Positions 16,208 through 25,239 of a stretch of 64,000 bases of DNA are shown here, one piece after another (position 1 is the first letter of the stretch; every line of letters begins with the position of its first letter). Position numbers and translations under genes: made by a program. Where the stretch lies: positions 14,780 to 78,779 of the forward strand of contig DKKR01000071.1 in the NCBI GenBank assembly GCA_002455375.1, written 5' to 3'. The DNA comes from Bacteroidetes bacterium UBA6661 (GTDB lineage Bacteria; Bacteroidota; Bacteroidia; AKYH767-A; OLB10). A model generated the notes under the pieces. The model was not told the DNA's origin, did not search any database, and worked only from the letters and a program-made list of their open reading frames with translations.

Positions 16208-17731
16208 ATGAGTGGAATAAAAAAATTAGCCGGTCAAACAGTACTTTATGGTCTGAGTAGCATAGTTGGGCGTATGCTAAATTATTTACTCGTTCCTATT
16301 TATACCCGCATTTTTTCTCCGGCAGAGTATGGTGTGGTTTCTGAACTTTATTCTTATTCAGCATTTCTTCTGATACTGTTTACCTACGGCATGGAAACAG
16401 CGTTTTTTAATTTCATGCAGAAAGAAGATAATAAAAATAAAGTTTATGAGAACTGTATTTCATTGGTTTCTTATACAACAACAATTCTGGTGTTGCTGAT
16501 GATATTTTTCTCATCGCCTTTGGCTGCAACTATTGAGTATCCCGGAAAGGGAAATTACATCATCTGGCTTGCATTAATTATTGGATTTGACGCCATCACT
16601 GCAATTCCATTTGCAAGATTGCGACAACAAGGCAAAGCATTGCAGTTTGCTTTATTAAAGATTGCCGGAATTGTGATTAATATAGGCTTGAATTTATTTT
16701 TTCTTGTTGGCTGCCCTGTATGGATTAAAGGCAATGATGGTCTGTTGTCACAACTTGCAGTTACGTTTTATTCTCCAACAGTTGGAGTAGGCTATGTGTT
16801 TATCTCAAACGTCATAGCCAGTGGATTAACCATGCTTTTACTCTACCGGCAATTCAGCAATCTAACCTGGCATCTCGACAGTGCGTTAATTAAGCGAATG
16901 CTGTATTATGCATTTCCATTGCTTATTGCAGGATTTGCTGGTATGGTTAACGAAACATTTGACCGTGCTGTTTATAAATACTTAGCTCCGGATGCCAATC
17001 ACGCTCTACGTGATTTGGGAATTTACAGCGCTTGCTACAAACTTAGTATCATCATGACATTGTTTGTGCAGACATTTCGGTATGCTGCCGAGCCTTTTTT
17101 CTTTGCGCAGCACGATAAACAAGACAAGAAGGAAACATACTCTAAGGTAATGACTTGGTTTGTTATTACCTGTTCTTTTATTTTTTTAGGGGTAATGTTG
17201 TTTATTGATGTCATTAAACTTTTTATTGGTGAGCAATTCAGATCAGGCATTGATGTGGTTCCCGTACTATTGTTGGCTAATCTTTGTCTTGGTGTGTTTT
17301 ACAATTTAAGTATGTGGTATAAACTCACAGAAAAAACACGCTATGGGGCATATTTTTCAATTTTCGGAGCAGTACTGACAATAATTCTGCTGTTTGTTCT
17401 TATACCTTCATTTGGATATATGGGTGCTGCATGGGCTACTTTCATTACCTATTTTGCAATGATGATTGTATCTTTCATCACAGGGCAAAAACATTATCCA
17501 ATTCCTTATAAAGTTAAGAATGATGTGTTTTATGTTTTGTTATCACTAATGCTGTTTTCACTTTCAGTTTATCTGCAACATCAACTTGATTTACCGGGTT
17601 CTGTTAAATGGATTGTCAACATAATTTTACTCTTTATTTTTCCGTTTGTTGTATTCAGAATGAATAGAGGAGAGTTAATTAAAAAACAAAATGTGGAATC
17701 ACAACAGAATACAATAGGCAGAAGGAATTGA
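16208..17731 (+). CDS. Polysaccharide/lipid-linked oligosaccharide flippase (Wzx/MurJ-like, MOP superfamily)
   Basis: 507-residue integral membrane protein with about 14 predicted helices. It opens with the Wzx-like pattern GIKKLAGQTVLYGLSSIVGRMLNYLLVPIYTRIFSPAEYGVVSELYSYSAFL. It would move undecaprenyl-linked sugars across the inner membrane. The LPS O-antigen or exopolysaccharide it serves cannot be told: no glycosyltransferase cluster surrounds it, though mannosyl-transfer genes lie just downstream. A MurJ role is possible but less likely, given the PST-type N-terminus. Confidence 0.85.
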   Translation: MSGIKKLAGQTVLYGLSSIVGRMLNYLLVPIYTRIFSPAEYGVVSELYSYSAFLLILFTYGMETAFFNFMQKEDNKNKVYENCISLVSYTTTILVLLMIFFSSPLAATIEYPGKGNYIIWLALIIGFDAITAIPFARLRQQGKALQFALLKIAGIVINIGLNLFFLVGCPVWIKGNDGLLSQLAVTFYSPTVGVGYVFISNVIASGLTMLLLYRQFSNLTWHLDSALIKRMLYYAFPLLIAGFAGMVNETFDRAVYKYLAPDANHALRDLGIYSACYKLSIIMTLFVQTFRYAAEPFFFAQHDKQDKKETYSKVMTWFVITCSFIFLGVMLFIDVIKLFIGEQFRSGIDVVPVLLLANLCLGVFYNLSMWYKLTEKTRYGAYFSIFGAVLTIILLFVLIPSFGYMGAAWATFITYFAMMIVSFITGQKHYPIPYKVKNDVFYVLLSLMLFSLSVYLQHQLDLPGSVKWIVNIILLFIFPFVVFRMNRGELIKKQNVESQQNTIGRRN

Positions 17732-17753
17732 ATGTATATTTGACAAGATTCGA

Positions 17754-17761
17754 TATTTTTG
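17754..17761 (+). promoter_or_regulatory. -7 element of dut
   Basis: TATTTTTG is an exact TAnnTTTG match 21 bp before the dut ATG, inside the 51-bp gap after the flippase gene. It would give a short leader of about 15 nt. Confidence 0.5.
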
Positions 17762-17782
17762 CAAATAGTGTAATATTAAAAA

Positions 17783-18226
17783 ATGCAAAACAATACAGAA
17801 GTAAAGATTATAAATAAATCATCGCATCCGCTTCCTGCATATGAAAGCAATAGTGCAGCAGGAATGGATTTAAGAGCCGATATAAAAGAAGCCATAGTGC
17901 TTAACCCATTAGAGCGTGCACTTATACCAACAGGAATTTATATTGAGTTGCCACTTGGTTATGAAGCGCAAATCAGACCTAGAAGTGGCCTTGCAGCAAA
18001 GCATGGTGTTACTGTATTAAACACTCCCGGTACAATTGATGCAGACTATCGGGGTGAGGTAAAAGTTATTTTAGTGAATCTGTCATCTGCAGCATTCACA
18101 ATAAATGATGGCGAAAGAATTGCACAAATGGTTGTGGCATCACATCATCGAGTAGTGTGGAAAGAAACACAGGAGTTGTCAGAAACCAATCGTGGTGCAG
18201 GTGGTTTTGGTAGTACAGGTAAATAA
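17783..18226 (+). CDS. dut: dUTP diphosphatase (dUTPase)
   Basis: Hydrolyses dUTP to dUMP and pyrophosphate, keeping uracil out of DNA and supplying dTMP synthesis. All five trimeric dUTPase motifs are visible in order: AGMDLRAD, the RPRSGLA segment, [20 protein letters not shown] and the C-terminal [11 protein letters not shown] that closes over the active site. 147 residues is the normal length. Confidence 0.97.
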   Translation: MQNNTEVKIINKSSHPLPAYESNSAAGMDLRADIKEAIVLNPLERALIPTGIYIELPLGYEAQIRPRSGLAAKHGVTVLNTPGTIDADYRGEVKVILVNLSSAAFTINDGERIAQMVVASHHRVVWKETQELSETNRGAGGFGSTGK

Positions 18227-18308
18227 TTGATGAATAGTTTTGTCAATTAACATATTGTTATAATTACTCATTTCAGAGAATAATATTTTTGAACTCAAAT
18301 TAAATTGT

Positions 18309-19040
18309 GTGATTGAATCATTAGTTATCATACCAACATACAACGAAAAAGAAAATATTCAAAAGATTATTAAAGCTGTTTTTAATCTGCTGAATACTTT
18401 TCATGTATTGGTTATTGATGACAACTCATCAGACGGCACTTCTGATTTGGTAAAGCAACTTATGCCTCAGTTTCCGGAGTCATTACATTTGGTTCAGCGG
18501 CAAGGAAAAATGGGTTTGGGTACTGCTTATATACACGGTTTCAAATGGGCTTTAGAGCGCAACTATCAGTATATTTTTGAAATGGATGCCGACTTCTCTC
18601 ACAATCCTGCTGACTTACAGCGATTGCTCGATGCTTGTAAAAATGGTGGTGCCGATGTAGCAGTAGGCTCTAGATATATCAATGGTGTGAATGTTGTAAA
18701 CTGGCCTATTGGCAGAGTAATCATGTCGTATTACGCCAGTGTTTATGTACGACTGATTACACGCATGCCTGTTCGTGATGCAACAGCAGGATTTAAATGC
18801 TACAAACGCAGTGTGCTTGAAACACTTGATTTGTCAAAGATTAAATTTATGGGATATGCTTTTCAGATAGAAATGAAATTTGCTGCCTGGTGCAGCGGCT
18901 TTCGAATTATCGAAGTTCCCATAATTTTTACCGATCGCACCGAAGGTAAATCAAAAATGAGCAGCGGAATTTTTAAAGAAGCTTTCTTTGGAGTTATTCA
19001 GATGAAAATAAAAAGCTGGTTCAGTAAATACACACTTTAA
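18309..19040 (+). CDS. Polyprenol-phosphate mannosyltransferase (Dpm1-like GT2)
   Basis: Transfers mannose (or a similar sugar) from GDP-mannose to polyprenyl phosphate on the cytoplasmic face of the membrane. GT2 fold with IIPTYNEKENI, LVIDDNSSDGT, the metal-binding EMDADFSHNP and GSRYINGVNVVNWPIGR. Like short Dpm1 enzymes it lacks a C-terminal membrane domain (243 residues). The start is GTG at 18309, which gives the canonical MIESLVIIPTYNE N-terminus. A convergent manC would make its donor. Confidence 0.9.
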   Translation: MIESLVIIPTYNEKENIQKIIKAVFNLLNTFHVLVIDDNSSDGTSDLVKQLMPQFPESLHLVQRQGKMGLGTAYIHGFKWALERNYQYIFEMDADFSHNPADLQRLLDACKNGGADVAVGSRYINGVNVVNWPIGRVIMSYYASVYVRLITRMPVRDATAGFKCYKRSVLETLDLSKIKFMGYAFQIEMKFAAWCSGFRIIEVPIIFTDRTEGKSKMSSGIFKEAFFGVIQMKIKSWFSKYTL

Positions 19041-19123
19041 CTTCAATGGCCTTTTGTAGTTGCTGCTTCACTATGTTAAAGCAATCAGTATAAAATTATC
19101 ATTTGAGAAAGAAGTAAAATCAA

Positions 19124-20212
19124 CTATACAAATTTTTCACCTTTAGCAGTTTTTACATCATTCACAAACTGACGTATTTGTTGTTCGTCCTGCTTTCGAC
19201 AAACCAATAAAATGTTTTCTGCTTCAACAACAATATAATCAGAAAGGCCTTGCAATACCACCAGCTTGTCATGCGGCATATTGACAATACAATTTTTAGT
19301 ATCGTATAACATTACATTTTTTCCAACCACAGCATTTTTATTTGCATCGTGTGTTATATGCTCATAAAGTGAGCCATAAGTACCTAAGTCGCTCCAGCCA
19401 AAATCAGCACTCATGACATATACATTATTGGCTTTCTCCATCACACCAAAGTCTATACTGATGTTTGTACATTGCGAGTAAGCAGTCTTAATAAAAGCTT
19501 CTTCGCCAGCTTTGTTATAAACACTGTTGCCTTCTTCGAATAAATGATACATCTCAGGCAGATGTTCTTTTAAGGCTTTTAATATTGACTTCAGGTTCCA
19601 TAAAAATATTCCTGCATTCCAGACAAACTCACCTGATTGCAGAAAAAAACGAGCCATTTCAAGGTTTGGCTTTTCGGTAAAAGTTTTAACCTTGAAAATC
19701 TTATTTGTTTCATTGTGTTTTTCATCTACAAGCTGAATATAGCCATATCCCGTATCCGGTCTGCTTGGTGTAATACCTAAGGTAAGCAGGCAGTCATTTT
19801 GTGCAGTGAAAGAAAGTCCTTTATTAATAGCTTCAGTAAAAGCATCTTCCTTGGTGATGATATGGTCAGATGGAGCAACAACAATATTGGCATCAGGATT
19901 TTTTGCTGCAATTTTAAATGCTGCATACGAAACGCATGGTGCTGTATTTCGTCTTAGTGGTTCACCCAGAATATTTTCTACCGGTAGTTGCGGCAGATTT
20001 TTTTTTACTAAATCAATATACGTTTCGTTGGTAACGATATAGATATTTTCTTTAGGACAAATTTTGTTGAAACGATTAAATGTTTGCTGTAAAAGTGTAT
20101 GACCTGTTCCTAAAATGTCAAGAAACTGTTTTGGAAAAGCATTTCTGCTCATTGGCCAGAAACGGCTTCCTATGCCTCCGGCCATTATTACGCAGTAATT
20201 GTTTTTGTTCAT
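19124..20212 (-). CDS. manC: Mannose-1-phosphate guanylyltransferase
   Basis: Makes GDP-mannose from mannose-1-phosphate and GTP. Nucleotidyltransferase signature IMAGGIGSRFWPMSR and PKQFLDILG at the N-terminus, APSDHII in the middle, then GYIQL, FTEKP and GEFVWNAGIFLW, and the C-terminal YDTKNCIVNMPHDKLVVLQGLSDYIVVE beta-helix part. 362 residues means it lacks the extra isomerase domain of bifunctional ManC. It converges on the mannosyltransferase gene. Confidence 0.93.
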   Translation of the reverse strand: MNKNNYCVIMAGGIGSRFWPMSRNAFPKQFLDILGTGHTLLQQTFNRFNKICPKENIYIVTNETYIDLVKKNLPQLPVENILGEPLRRNTAPCVSYAAFKIAAKNPDANIVVAPSDHIITKEDAFTEAINKGLSFTAQNDCLLTLGITPSRPDTGYGYIQLVDEKHNETNKIFKVKTFTEKPNLEMARFFLQSGEFVWNAGIFLWNLKSILKALKEHLPEMYHLFEEGNSVYNKAGEEAFIKTAYSQCTNISIDFGVMEKANNVYVMSADFGWSDLGTYGSLYEHITHDANKNAVVGKNVMLYDTKNCIVNMPHDKLVVLQGLSDYIVVEAENILLVCRKQDEQQIRQFVNDVKTAKGEKFV

Positions 20213-20370
20213 TATTTTAAAAAAATTGTCTTAAATTTTGTTTGATAGAATTTAAACGCAAAAAAATGAAATTAAAGTCTGACAGAATGAATAATTGTTA
20301 TTTTTTATTAACGAATAGATTTGATAATTATTGATGTCCCGGCTTTTCAGCACAATACAGGGTTAAATAA

Positions 20371-20398
20371 AAAACCGGCTGAAATTATCAACCGGTTT
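20371..20398 (-). terminator. Rho-independent terminator of the subtilisin gene
   Basis: On the minus strand an 11-bp stem (one G-U pair, AAACCGGTTGA with TCAGCCGGTTT) closes a 5-nt loop and runs directly into a T-rich tail. It lies 20 bp after the stop codon at 20418. Confidence 0.85.
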
Positions 20399-20417
20399 AT
20401 TATTGATTGCATTATGC

Positions 20418-23400
20418 TTATCTGGAAATAACTTTCAAACGCTGCACAGAGTTTTGACTTTCAACTTTTATAAAATAAACTCCTTTGGCAAAATTGCTGA
20501 TATCAACAGCATGACTTTTATTGTTAGCCGGGAATTCATCTTTAGCTATAGCTTTTCCGTTAATATCATAAATAGTAAGGGTATATGACTCATGTGAGCT
20601 TCGATTGCTGTAAATAATAAATTTCCCGTCAGATGGATTAGGAGAAATACTCAACGTTCCAACACTGTTGTTTAATTGAGTTAACCCAGTGGTAATATCA
20701 AGGTTTACATTATCAACGTACATGGAGTTGCCATAGTCATTAATGTTTACAAATTTTATTGACACATCCTGACCAAGGTATGCACTCAATGAAACAGTAT
20801 CATTGCGCCATTGATTGGCAGCACTTGGTGCAAAGTTGCTGGTTGTGGTTCCTGTTGTGGCAAGAGCCGCTCCGATTTTTAAGTAACCGGATGCAACCCA
20901 GGTATTTCCGCAGTCAGTTGAAATATCAACGCGCAACCCATCTTCATAAACACTTGAATATTGTGCATACGCAACATCAAAGGTTAAAAGTGCAGCAACT
21001 GCATTGGATAAACTTACTTCATAACTTATCAAACCGTCTTCTGCTCCTGAACTATTATAGGAAAAATTGTTGAAGCGGGCAGCATAAGTAGAAGTGCCTG
21101 CCGATCCTGTAATGAGAGCAGATTTTTGCCAGGTATAATTAATATTTGATGGTTCAATAGTCCAGTTTGCCGGAGGGAATGCTGTTGCCTGAAAATCTTG
21201 TGTCATTGGTGGTAATGAAGGAGCAAGAATATTAATCATTGCAGTTTGTGTTGAACTTGATGTTCCTATACCATTGGTAGCATCTAAGGTTACATCGTAA
21301 GTGCCGGATGCGTTAAACTGTACTTGTGGATTTTGTGATGTTGCTGATGTCCCGTTTACAAATGTCACTGTACTGGGGTTAAAAGTCCAGTTCCAACTTG
21401 AAGGTGCATTAGAACTTTGATCAGTAAAAGTGAAAGTTTTGCTTGTACAACCAACATTGAAGTTTGCACTAAACTGCACAAAAGGAGGAATGTTTGGACA
21501 ATTGAAAATGCCGGGTTGTTTTTCAATAGCATTTGCCCTGCGGCCTTTATTGCCATTAGCCATCACTGCTCTCACACTAAACCAATAGGTGTTAGAGGAT
21601 GTAAGATTGGTAAAGACATAACTGTTGTTTGTTGTTGTTGCCACAGAGTCCATATACATTGCACCTAGCATACTTACTTCATACCATGCAGCATTACTCA
21701 CTGCTGTCCAACCAATTTTAATTGAGTCTGGACAAGAGTAAATAACATTTAAATTTTGTGGAATACCAATGATGGTAAATGTTGTGTCGGACAAACCGGA
21801 AACACTACCTCTTGTAACGCGAACTCGGGCATCACCGGTTGTGGCAATGTTATTAGGCACATTCCACGTATATTGTAATGTATTCTGATTTACAGTAGCT
21901 ATGTTGTTCCATGTAGTACCATTATCAGTGGTATATTCTACATCAAATGATCCGAGGCCTTTCAATGCATCCCAGCGAATAATTTCAGGATGACCGGGAA
22001 CAAAACCTTCTCCTCCCATTGGATAGGTAACAGTTATGTCATCATTTCTGAACTCATAAACTACATAATAAGTTTGTGGTCCTTGTGGAATAGCAAAACC
22101 TTTAAGCGAAACAATATAGCTGCCTGCAGCAGGATTGTCTAATGTAACTTGTTCCATGTTATTCAGATGGTCAATACCTCTTGTAGCAGGGGCATTCAGG
22201 TTGGCTGCATTTGGTGTGGGATCAAGTATCCATGGATTCCAACTTACAGAAGAAGGGTCTGTAACCTGCATATCAATATCATTAACAAGATAAGTCGAAG
22301 AAGCAGGAGATCCACCTACATCATGCCAATAAACCATAACACGCATTTGAGAAGTACCTGCAGGAACGTTAATTGAATAAGTCAATGAGTCACCCTGATT
22401 AATACTGTCAGTAAAATAACGTGCATCTTCAATTGTAGTAACAGCGCGAAGTGCATTTACTCTTCCCCAACCATATTTGTAATCAGGACCGGGGTTTCCG
22501 ATATCTTCAGCACCATTGAGCAAGCAAGCTTTAATCAAAGCAGTTGGTGCATCGGAAGCAGAATTAATTTGTTTATAGGCTTGAATAAGTTGAGTGCAGA
22601 TACCTGCAATTCCGGGACAGGCAGCAGAAGTACCACCCCCCACCTGATAGGTGTTGTTTTCATCTGTTGACATTTGGTCGCGACCATTAGCAGCAATATC
22701 AGGTTTAACACGTCCGTCAGAAGCAGGGCCAATGCTGCTTGATGGATCAATAACTTCCAATGCATCAAGATTGGCTACAGCAATAACATTTTTTCCTTGC
22801 TTATATCCGCCTGTAATATTTCCCCAGTTACCACCTGCACCATAGCCACAATTGGCGCCATTGTTATTTCCTGCCGAAAAAACAAACTCAAGTTGTCCAT
22901 TGTCATGAATAGTTTGATCTCCAAATTGTGTGTCGGTGGTATATTCATTACATCCCTGCGAGTAACTTGTTGAAGCCACCACAGTTCCAAGATTGTTATA
23001 GTTAGCAACAGCATCAATAATTTGGGGATAATTTCCAATATCAAAAACATGCAACTGAACACCATTGGCCATACCGGGATATGCAGGATTTAAATTACCT
23101 GCACCGGCAAGAATTCCGCCTGTCATATCACCATGAGAAGGACCGGTATTTGTAGAATAATTGGTAATTCGTCCAGTAAAATCAATATGCGGACCAACAA
23201 AACCATCATCGGCCAATGCTGCGGCTACTCCACTTCCATTGTATTTGCGACCCATAAGCAAGTCGTTGTTGATGACATTGCTACGGTGTAAACTACGTCC
23301 TTCCAAATCATCTTTAACAGATGGTGGTGAGGTTAAATCAATAAAAAACAACCAGGGCTGTTGTAAAACAGAGGCAACTGATTGCTGCGGCATGCGCACT

Positions 23401-23924
23401 TCAACCATATTGTTTATTTCAGTTGAACTTAAAACTTTACCATAAGAAGCAGCAATTAGCTGTGCTTCCTGTATTGAAATATTTTTCTGAAACTGAAGTC
23501 GCACATCAACCATTCCTGCTGCAGGAACAGCATAGGCAGGATAATCGCCTAACATGCTGACAGAAAGTTTTTGTTCAGAGGATTGATTGGTTACACTTCT
23601 AACATTAAATCCTGAGAGTAATTGTTTGTTAAGCCCAATAGGAATTGCTGCATTAAAAGCATTCTTTGGTAAGTACTCCAACAATTTAATTCCTGCAGTT
23701 TCGATTGCAGCTTTTTCAGCTTGAGTCGGTACTGAATAAAACTGTATGATGCGATAGTAATACCCATTGTAAATATCGTTTTCGGATACTTTTTCCTGAA
23801 TAAATGAGTTTAAGTTTTCTGTGGGTAAAACAGCTTTACCTAAAAACATCAGGCGAAAGTCTGTTTGCGCCATGGCGATTGTTGTAGTAAACAACATTAA
23901 AATAAAGAGAAATCGTTTTAACAT
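20418..23924 (-). CDS. Secreted S8 (subtilisin-like) peptidase with FN3, PKD and T9SS sorting domains
   Basis: Large exported protease. Signal peptide (residues 1-20, ending AMAQ), an N-terminal region (20-200) that may be a pro-domain, then the S8 domain. Catalytic Asp lies in ALADDGF (239/240), His in PSHGDMTGG (264) and Ser in GGGTSAACPG (433), with the oxyanion-type Asn in SAGNNNG. After it come a beta-sandwich, an FN3-like module (around 730-810), a PKD-like module (FTFTDQSSNAPSSWNWTF), a jelly-roll module and a C-terminal type A sorting domain starting LSISPNPSDGKF. It would be exported by T9SS and released or anchored at the surface. Single-gene unit. Confidence 0.93.
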   Translation of the reverse strand: MLKRFLFILMLFTTTIAMAQTDFRLMFLGKAVLPTENLNSFIQEKVSENDIYNGYYYRIIQFYSVPTQAEKAAIETAGIKLLEYLPKNAFNAAIPIGLNKQLLSGFNVRSVTNQSSEQKLSVSMLGDYPAYAVPAAGMVDVRLQFQKNISIQEAQLIAASYGKVLSSTEINNMVEVRMPQQSVASVLQQPWLFFIDLTSPPSVKDDLEGRSLHRSNVINNDLLMGRKYNGSGVAAALADDGFVGPHIDFTGRITNYSTNTGPSHGDMTGGILAGAGNLNPAYPGMANGVQLHVFDIGNYPQIIDAVANYNNLGTVVASTSYSQGCNEYTTDTQFGDQTIHDNGQLEFVFSAGNNNGANCGYGAGGNWGNITGGYKQGKNVIAVANLDALEVIDPSSSIGPASDGRVKPDIAANGRDQMSTDENNTYQVGGGTSAACPGIAGICTQLIQAYKQINSASDAPTALIKACLLNGAEDIGNPGPDYKYGWGRVNALRAVTTIEDARYFTDSINQGDSLTYSINVPAGTSQMRVMVYWHDVGGSPASSTYLVNDIDMQVTDPSSVSWNPWILDPTPNAANLNAPATRGIDHLNNMEQVTLDNPAAGSYIVSLKGFAIPQGPQTYYVVYEFRNDDITVTYPMGGEGFVPGHPEIIRWDALKGLGSFDVEYTTDNGTTWNNIATVNQNTLQYTWNVPNNIATTGDARVRVTRGSVSGLSDTTFTIIGIPQNLNVIYSCPDSIKIGWTAVSNAAWYEVSMLGAMYMDSVATTTNNSYVFTNLTSSNTYWFSVRAVMANGNKGRRANAIEKQPGIFNCPNIPPFVQFSANFNVGCTSKTFTFTDQSSNAPSSWNWTFNPSTVTFVNGTSATSQNPQVQFNASGTYDVTLDATNGIGTSSSTQTAMINILAPSLPPMTQDFQATAFPPANWTIEPSNINYTWQKSALITGSAGTSTYAARFNNFSYNSSGAEDGLISYEVSLSNAVAALLTFDVAYAQYSSVYEDGLRVDISTDCGNTWVASGYLKIGAALATTGTTTSNFAPSAANQWRNDTVSLSAYLGQDVSIKFVNINDYGNSMYVDNVNLDITTGLTQLNNSVGTLSISPNPSDGKFIIYSNRSSHESYTLTIYDINGKAIAKDEFPANNKSHAVDISNFAKGVYFIKVESQNSVQRLKVISR

Positions 23925-24060
23925 AGATTGATTTGATTTTATGAATTTTAAATAAAGGGTCTAAATTAAAGAAAACATTCGTTTTATTAATAATTGTTTA
24001 ACAATTGAGTATCAATATAAAGGGTTTCAGAAAAACGCAGCATTATATCAGTGTTTTGGT

Positions 24061-24068
24061 TACTTTTG
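24061..24068 (+). promoter_or_regulatory. -7 element of bamD, giving a near-leaderless mRNA
   Basis: TACTTTTG is an exact TAnnTTTG match ending 7 bp before the bamD ATG (24076). Transcription normally begins about 4-7 nt after this element, so the mRNA would start at or next to the start codon. No TTG is found at the expected -33 distance. Confidence 0.5.
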
Positions 24069-24075
24069 CACGCTT

Positions 24076-24888
24076 ATGAAAAATCGTCTATCGGTTTATT
24101 TCCTATTAATGGCCTTGGTGCTGACCATAGGCTCATGCAGTAAGTTTAATCGCATTCGTAAAAGTGGCGATATGAACATGAAGTATGATGCTGCCGTAAA
24201 ATATTTCGAAAACAAAAAGTATTATAATGCACTGCAGCTTTTTGAAGAGTTAATAGTCGTGCTTAAAGGTACTGATAAAGCTGAAAGTTCTTATTACTAT
24301 TATTGTTTAAGCTATTTCTACACGGGTGATTATACCAGTGCAGCTTATCATTTTAATAATTTTGCACAGACATTTCCAATGAGTGCCAAAGCAGAAGATG
24401 CTTTGTTCTATAATGCTTATTGCTACTATTTAGACTCACCACCTTCAAGTCTCGACCAGCAAAGCAGCCTCGATGCCATCAGACAGTTTCAGTTATTTAT
24501 TAATAAATATCCAACAAGTCAGCGTGTTGCAGAATGTAATAAGTATATTGATGAATTAAGAAGTAAACTCGAAGTAAAGGCATGGGATAATGCAATGCTT
24601 TACTATAAAATGGAAGAGTATAAATCGGCTATTGTTGCGTTTGAAAACGTGGTGAAGGATTTTCCAACTACCAAATATCAGGAAGAATGCTTATTTTTGT
24701 CGCTGAAATCGGCTTATCTCTATGCTCAAAACAGCATAGAATCGAAAAAGGAAGAGCGTTACAAGAGTACTATAGATCATTATAATAAGCTGATAGAGAT
24801 ATTTCCTGAAACGGAATATAAGAAAGAAGCAAGCCGGATAATGTCGGCAGCCGAAGAAAAATTAAAAGATTATCATACTGTAAATTGA
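24076..24888 (+). CDS. bamD: Outer membrane assembly lipoprotein BamD
   Basis: Lipoprotein of the BAM complex that inserts beta-barrel proteins in the outer membrane. Signal peptide with lipobox LTIGSC (Cys21), then TPR-like helical repeats: KYYNALQLFEELI, YTSAAYHFNNFAQTFPMSAKAEDALFYNAYCYY, AIRQFQLFINKYPTSQRVAECNKYIDEL, and MEEYKSAIVAFENVVKDFPTTKYQEEC. 270 residues is usual for Bacteroidota. It leads an operon with omega and coaBC, an order often seen in this phylum. Confidence 0.93.
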   Translation: MKNRLSVYFLLMALVLTIGSCSKFNRIRKSGDMNMKYDAAVKYFENKKYYNALQLFEELIVVLKGTDKAESSYYYYCLSYFYTGDYTSAAYHFNNFAQTFPMSAKAEDALFYNAYCYYLDSPPSSLDQQSSLDAIRQFQLFINKYPTSQRVAECNKYIDELRSKLEVKAWDNAMLYYKMEEYKSAIVAFENVVKDFPTTKYQEECLFLSLKSAYLYAQNSIESKKEERYKSTIDHYNKLIEIFPETEYKKEASRIMSAAEEKLKDYHTVN

Positions 24889-24896
24889 TTAAAACA

Positions 24897-25235
24897 ATGA
24901 ATAGCAGAAACGTAGCACAAACAACAGTAACCCGCGATGTGGTTGACTTTGAAAAAAAGACTGAAAATATTTATGAAAGTCTTGCCATCATTGCAAAGCG
25001 TGCCAATCATATTGCTGCCGAAACCCGTGAAGAATTACACGATAAACTAAGTGAGTTTGCCTCCTCAACGGATACTTTGGATGAGGTTTTTGAAAACCGC
25101 GAGCAGATTGAGATTTCTAAATATTATGAGCGTCTGCCAAAGCCAACATTGGTTGCCATTCAGGACTTTTTAGATGATAAAATCTATTTCCGTAGTCCTG
25201 CAAAAGAAGAAAACAAAGACAGCGCAGAAAATTAA
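24897..25235 (+). CDS. rpoZ: DNA-directed RNA polymerase omega subunit (RpoZ/Rpb6 family)
   Basis: Small subunit that supports RNA polymerase assembly. The core is NIYESLAIIAKRANHIAAETREELHDKLSEF, the Bacteroidota form of the omega/Rpb6 motif, followed by a KYYERLPKPTLVAIQDFL segment. ATG at 24897 is preferred; a TTG at 24885 would overlap the bamD stop. Placement just before coaBC supports the call. Confidence 0.85.
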   Translation: MNSRNVAQTTVTRDVVDFEKKTENIYESLAIIAKRANHIAAETREELHDKLSEFASSTDTLDEVFENREQIEISKYYERLPKPTLVAIQDFLDDKIYFRSPAKEENKDSAEN

Positions 25236-25239
25236 AACC

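Noticed and set aside
20213..20370. Hidden gene between manC and the subtilisin terminator
   Set aside because: Very AT-rich with many stops; no ORF, promoter match or RNA-like structure apart from the terminator at 20371.
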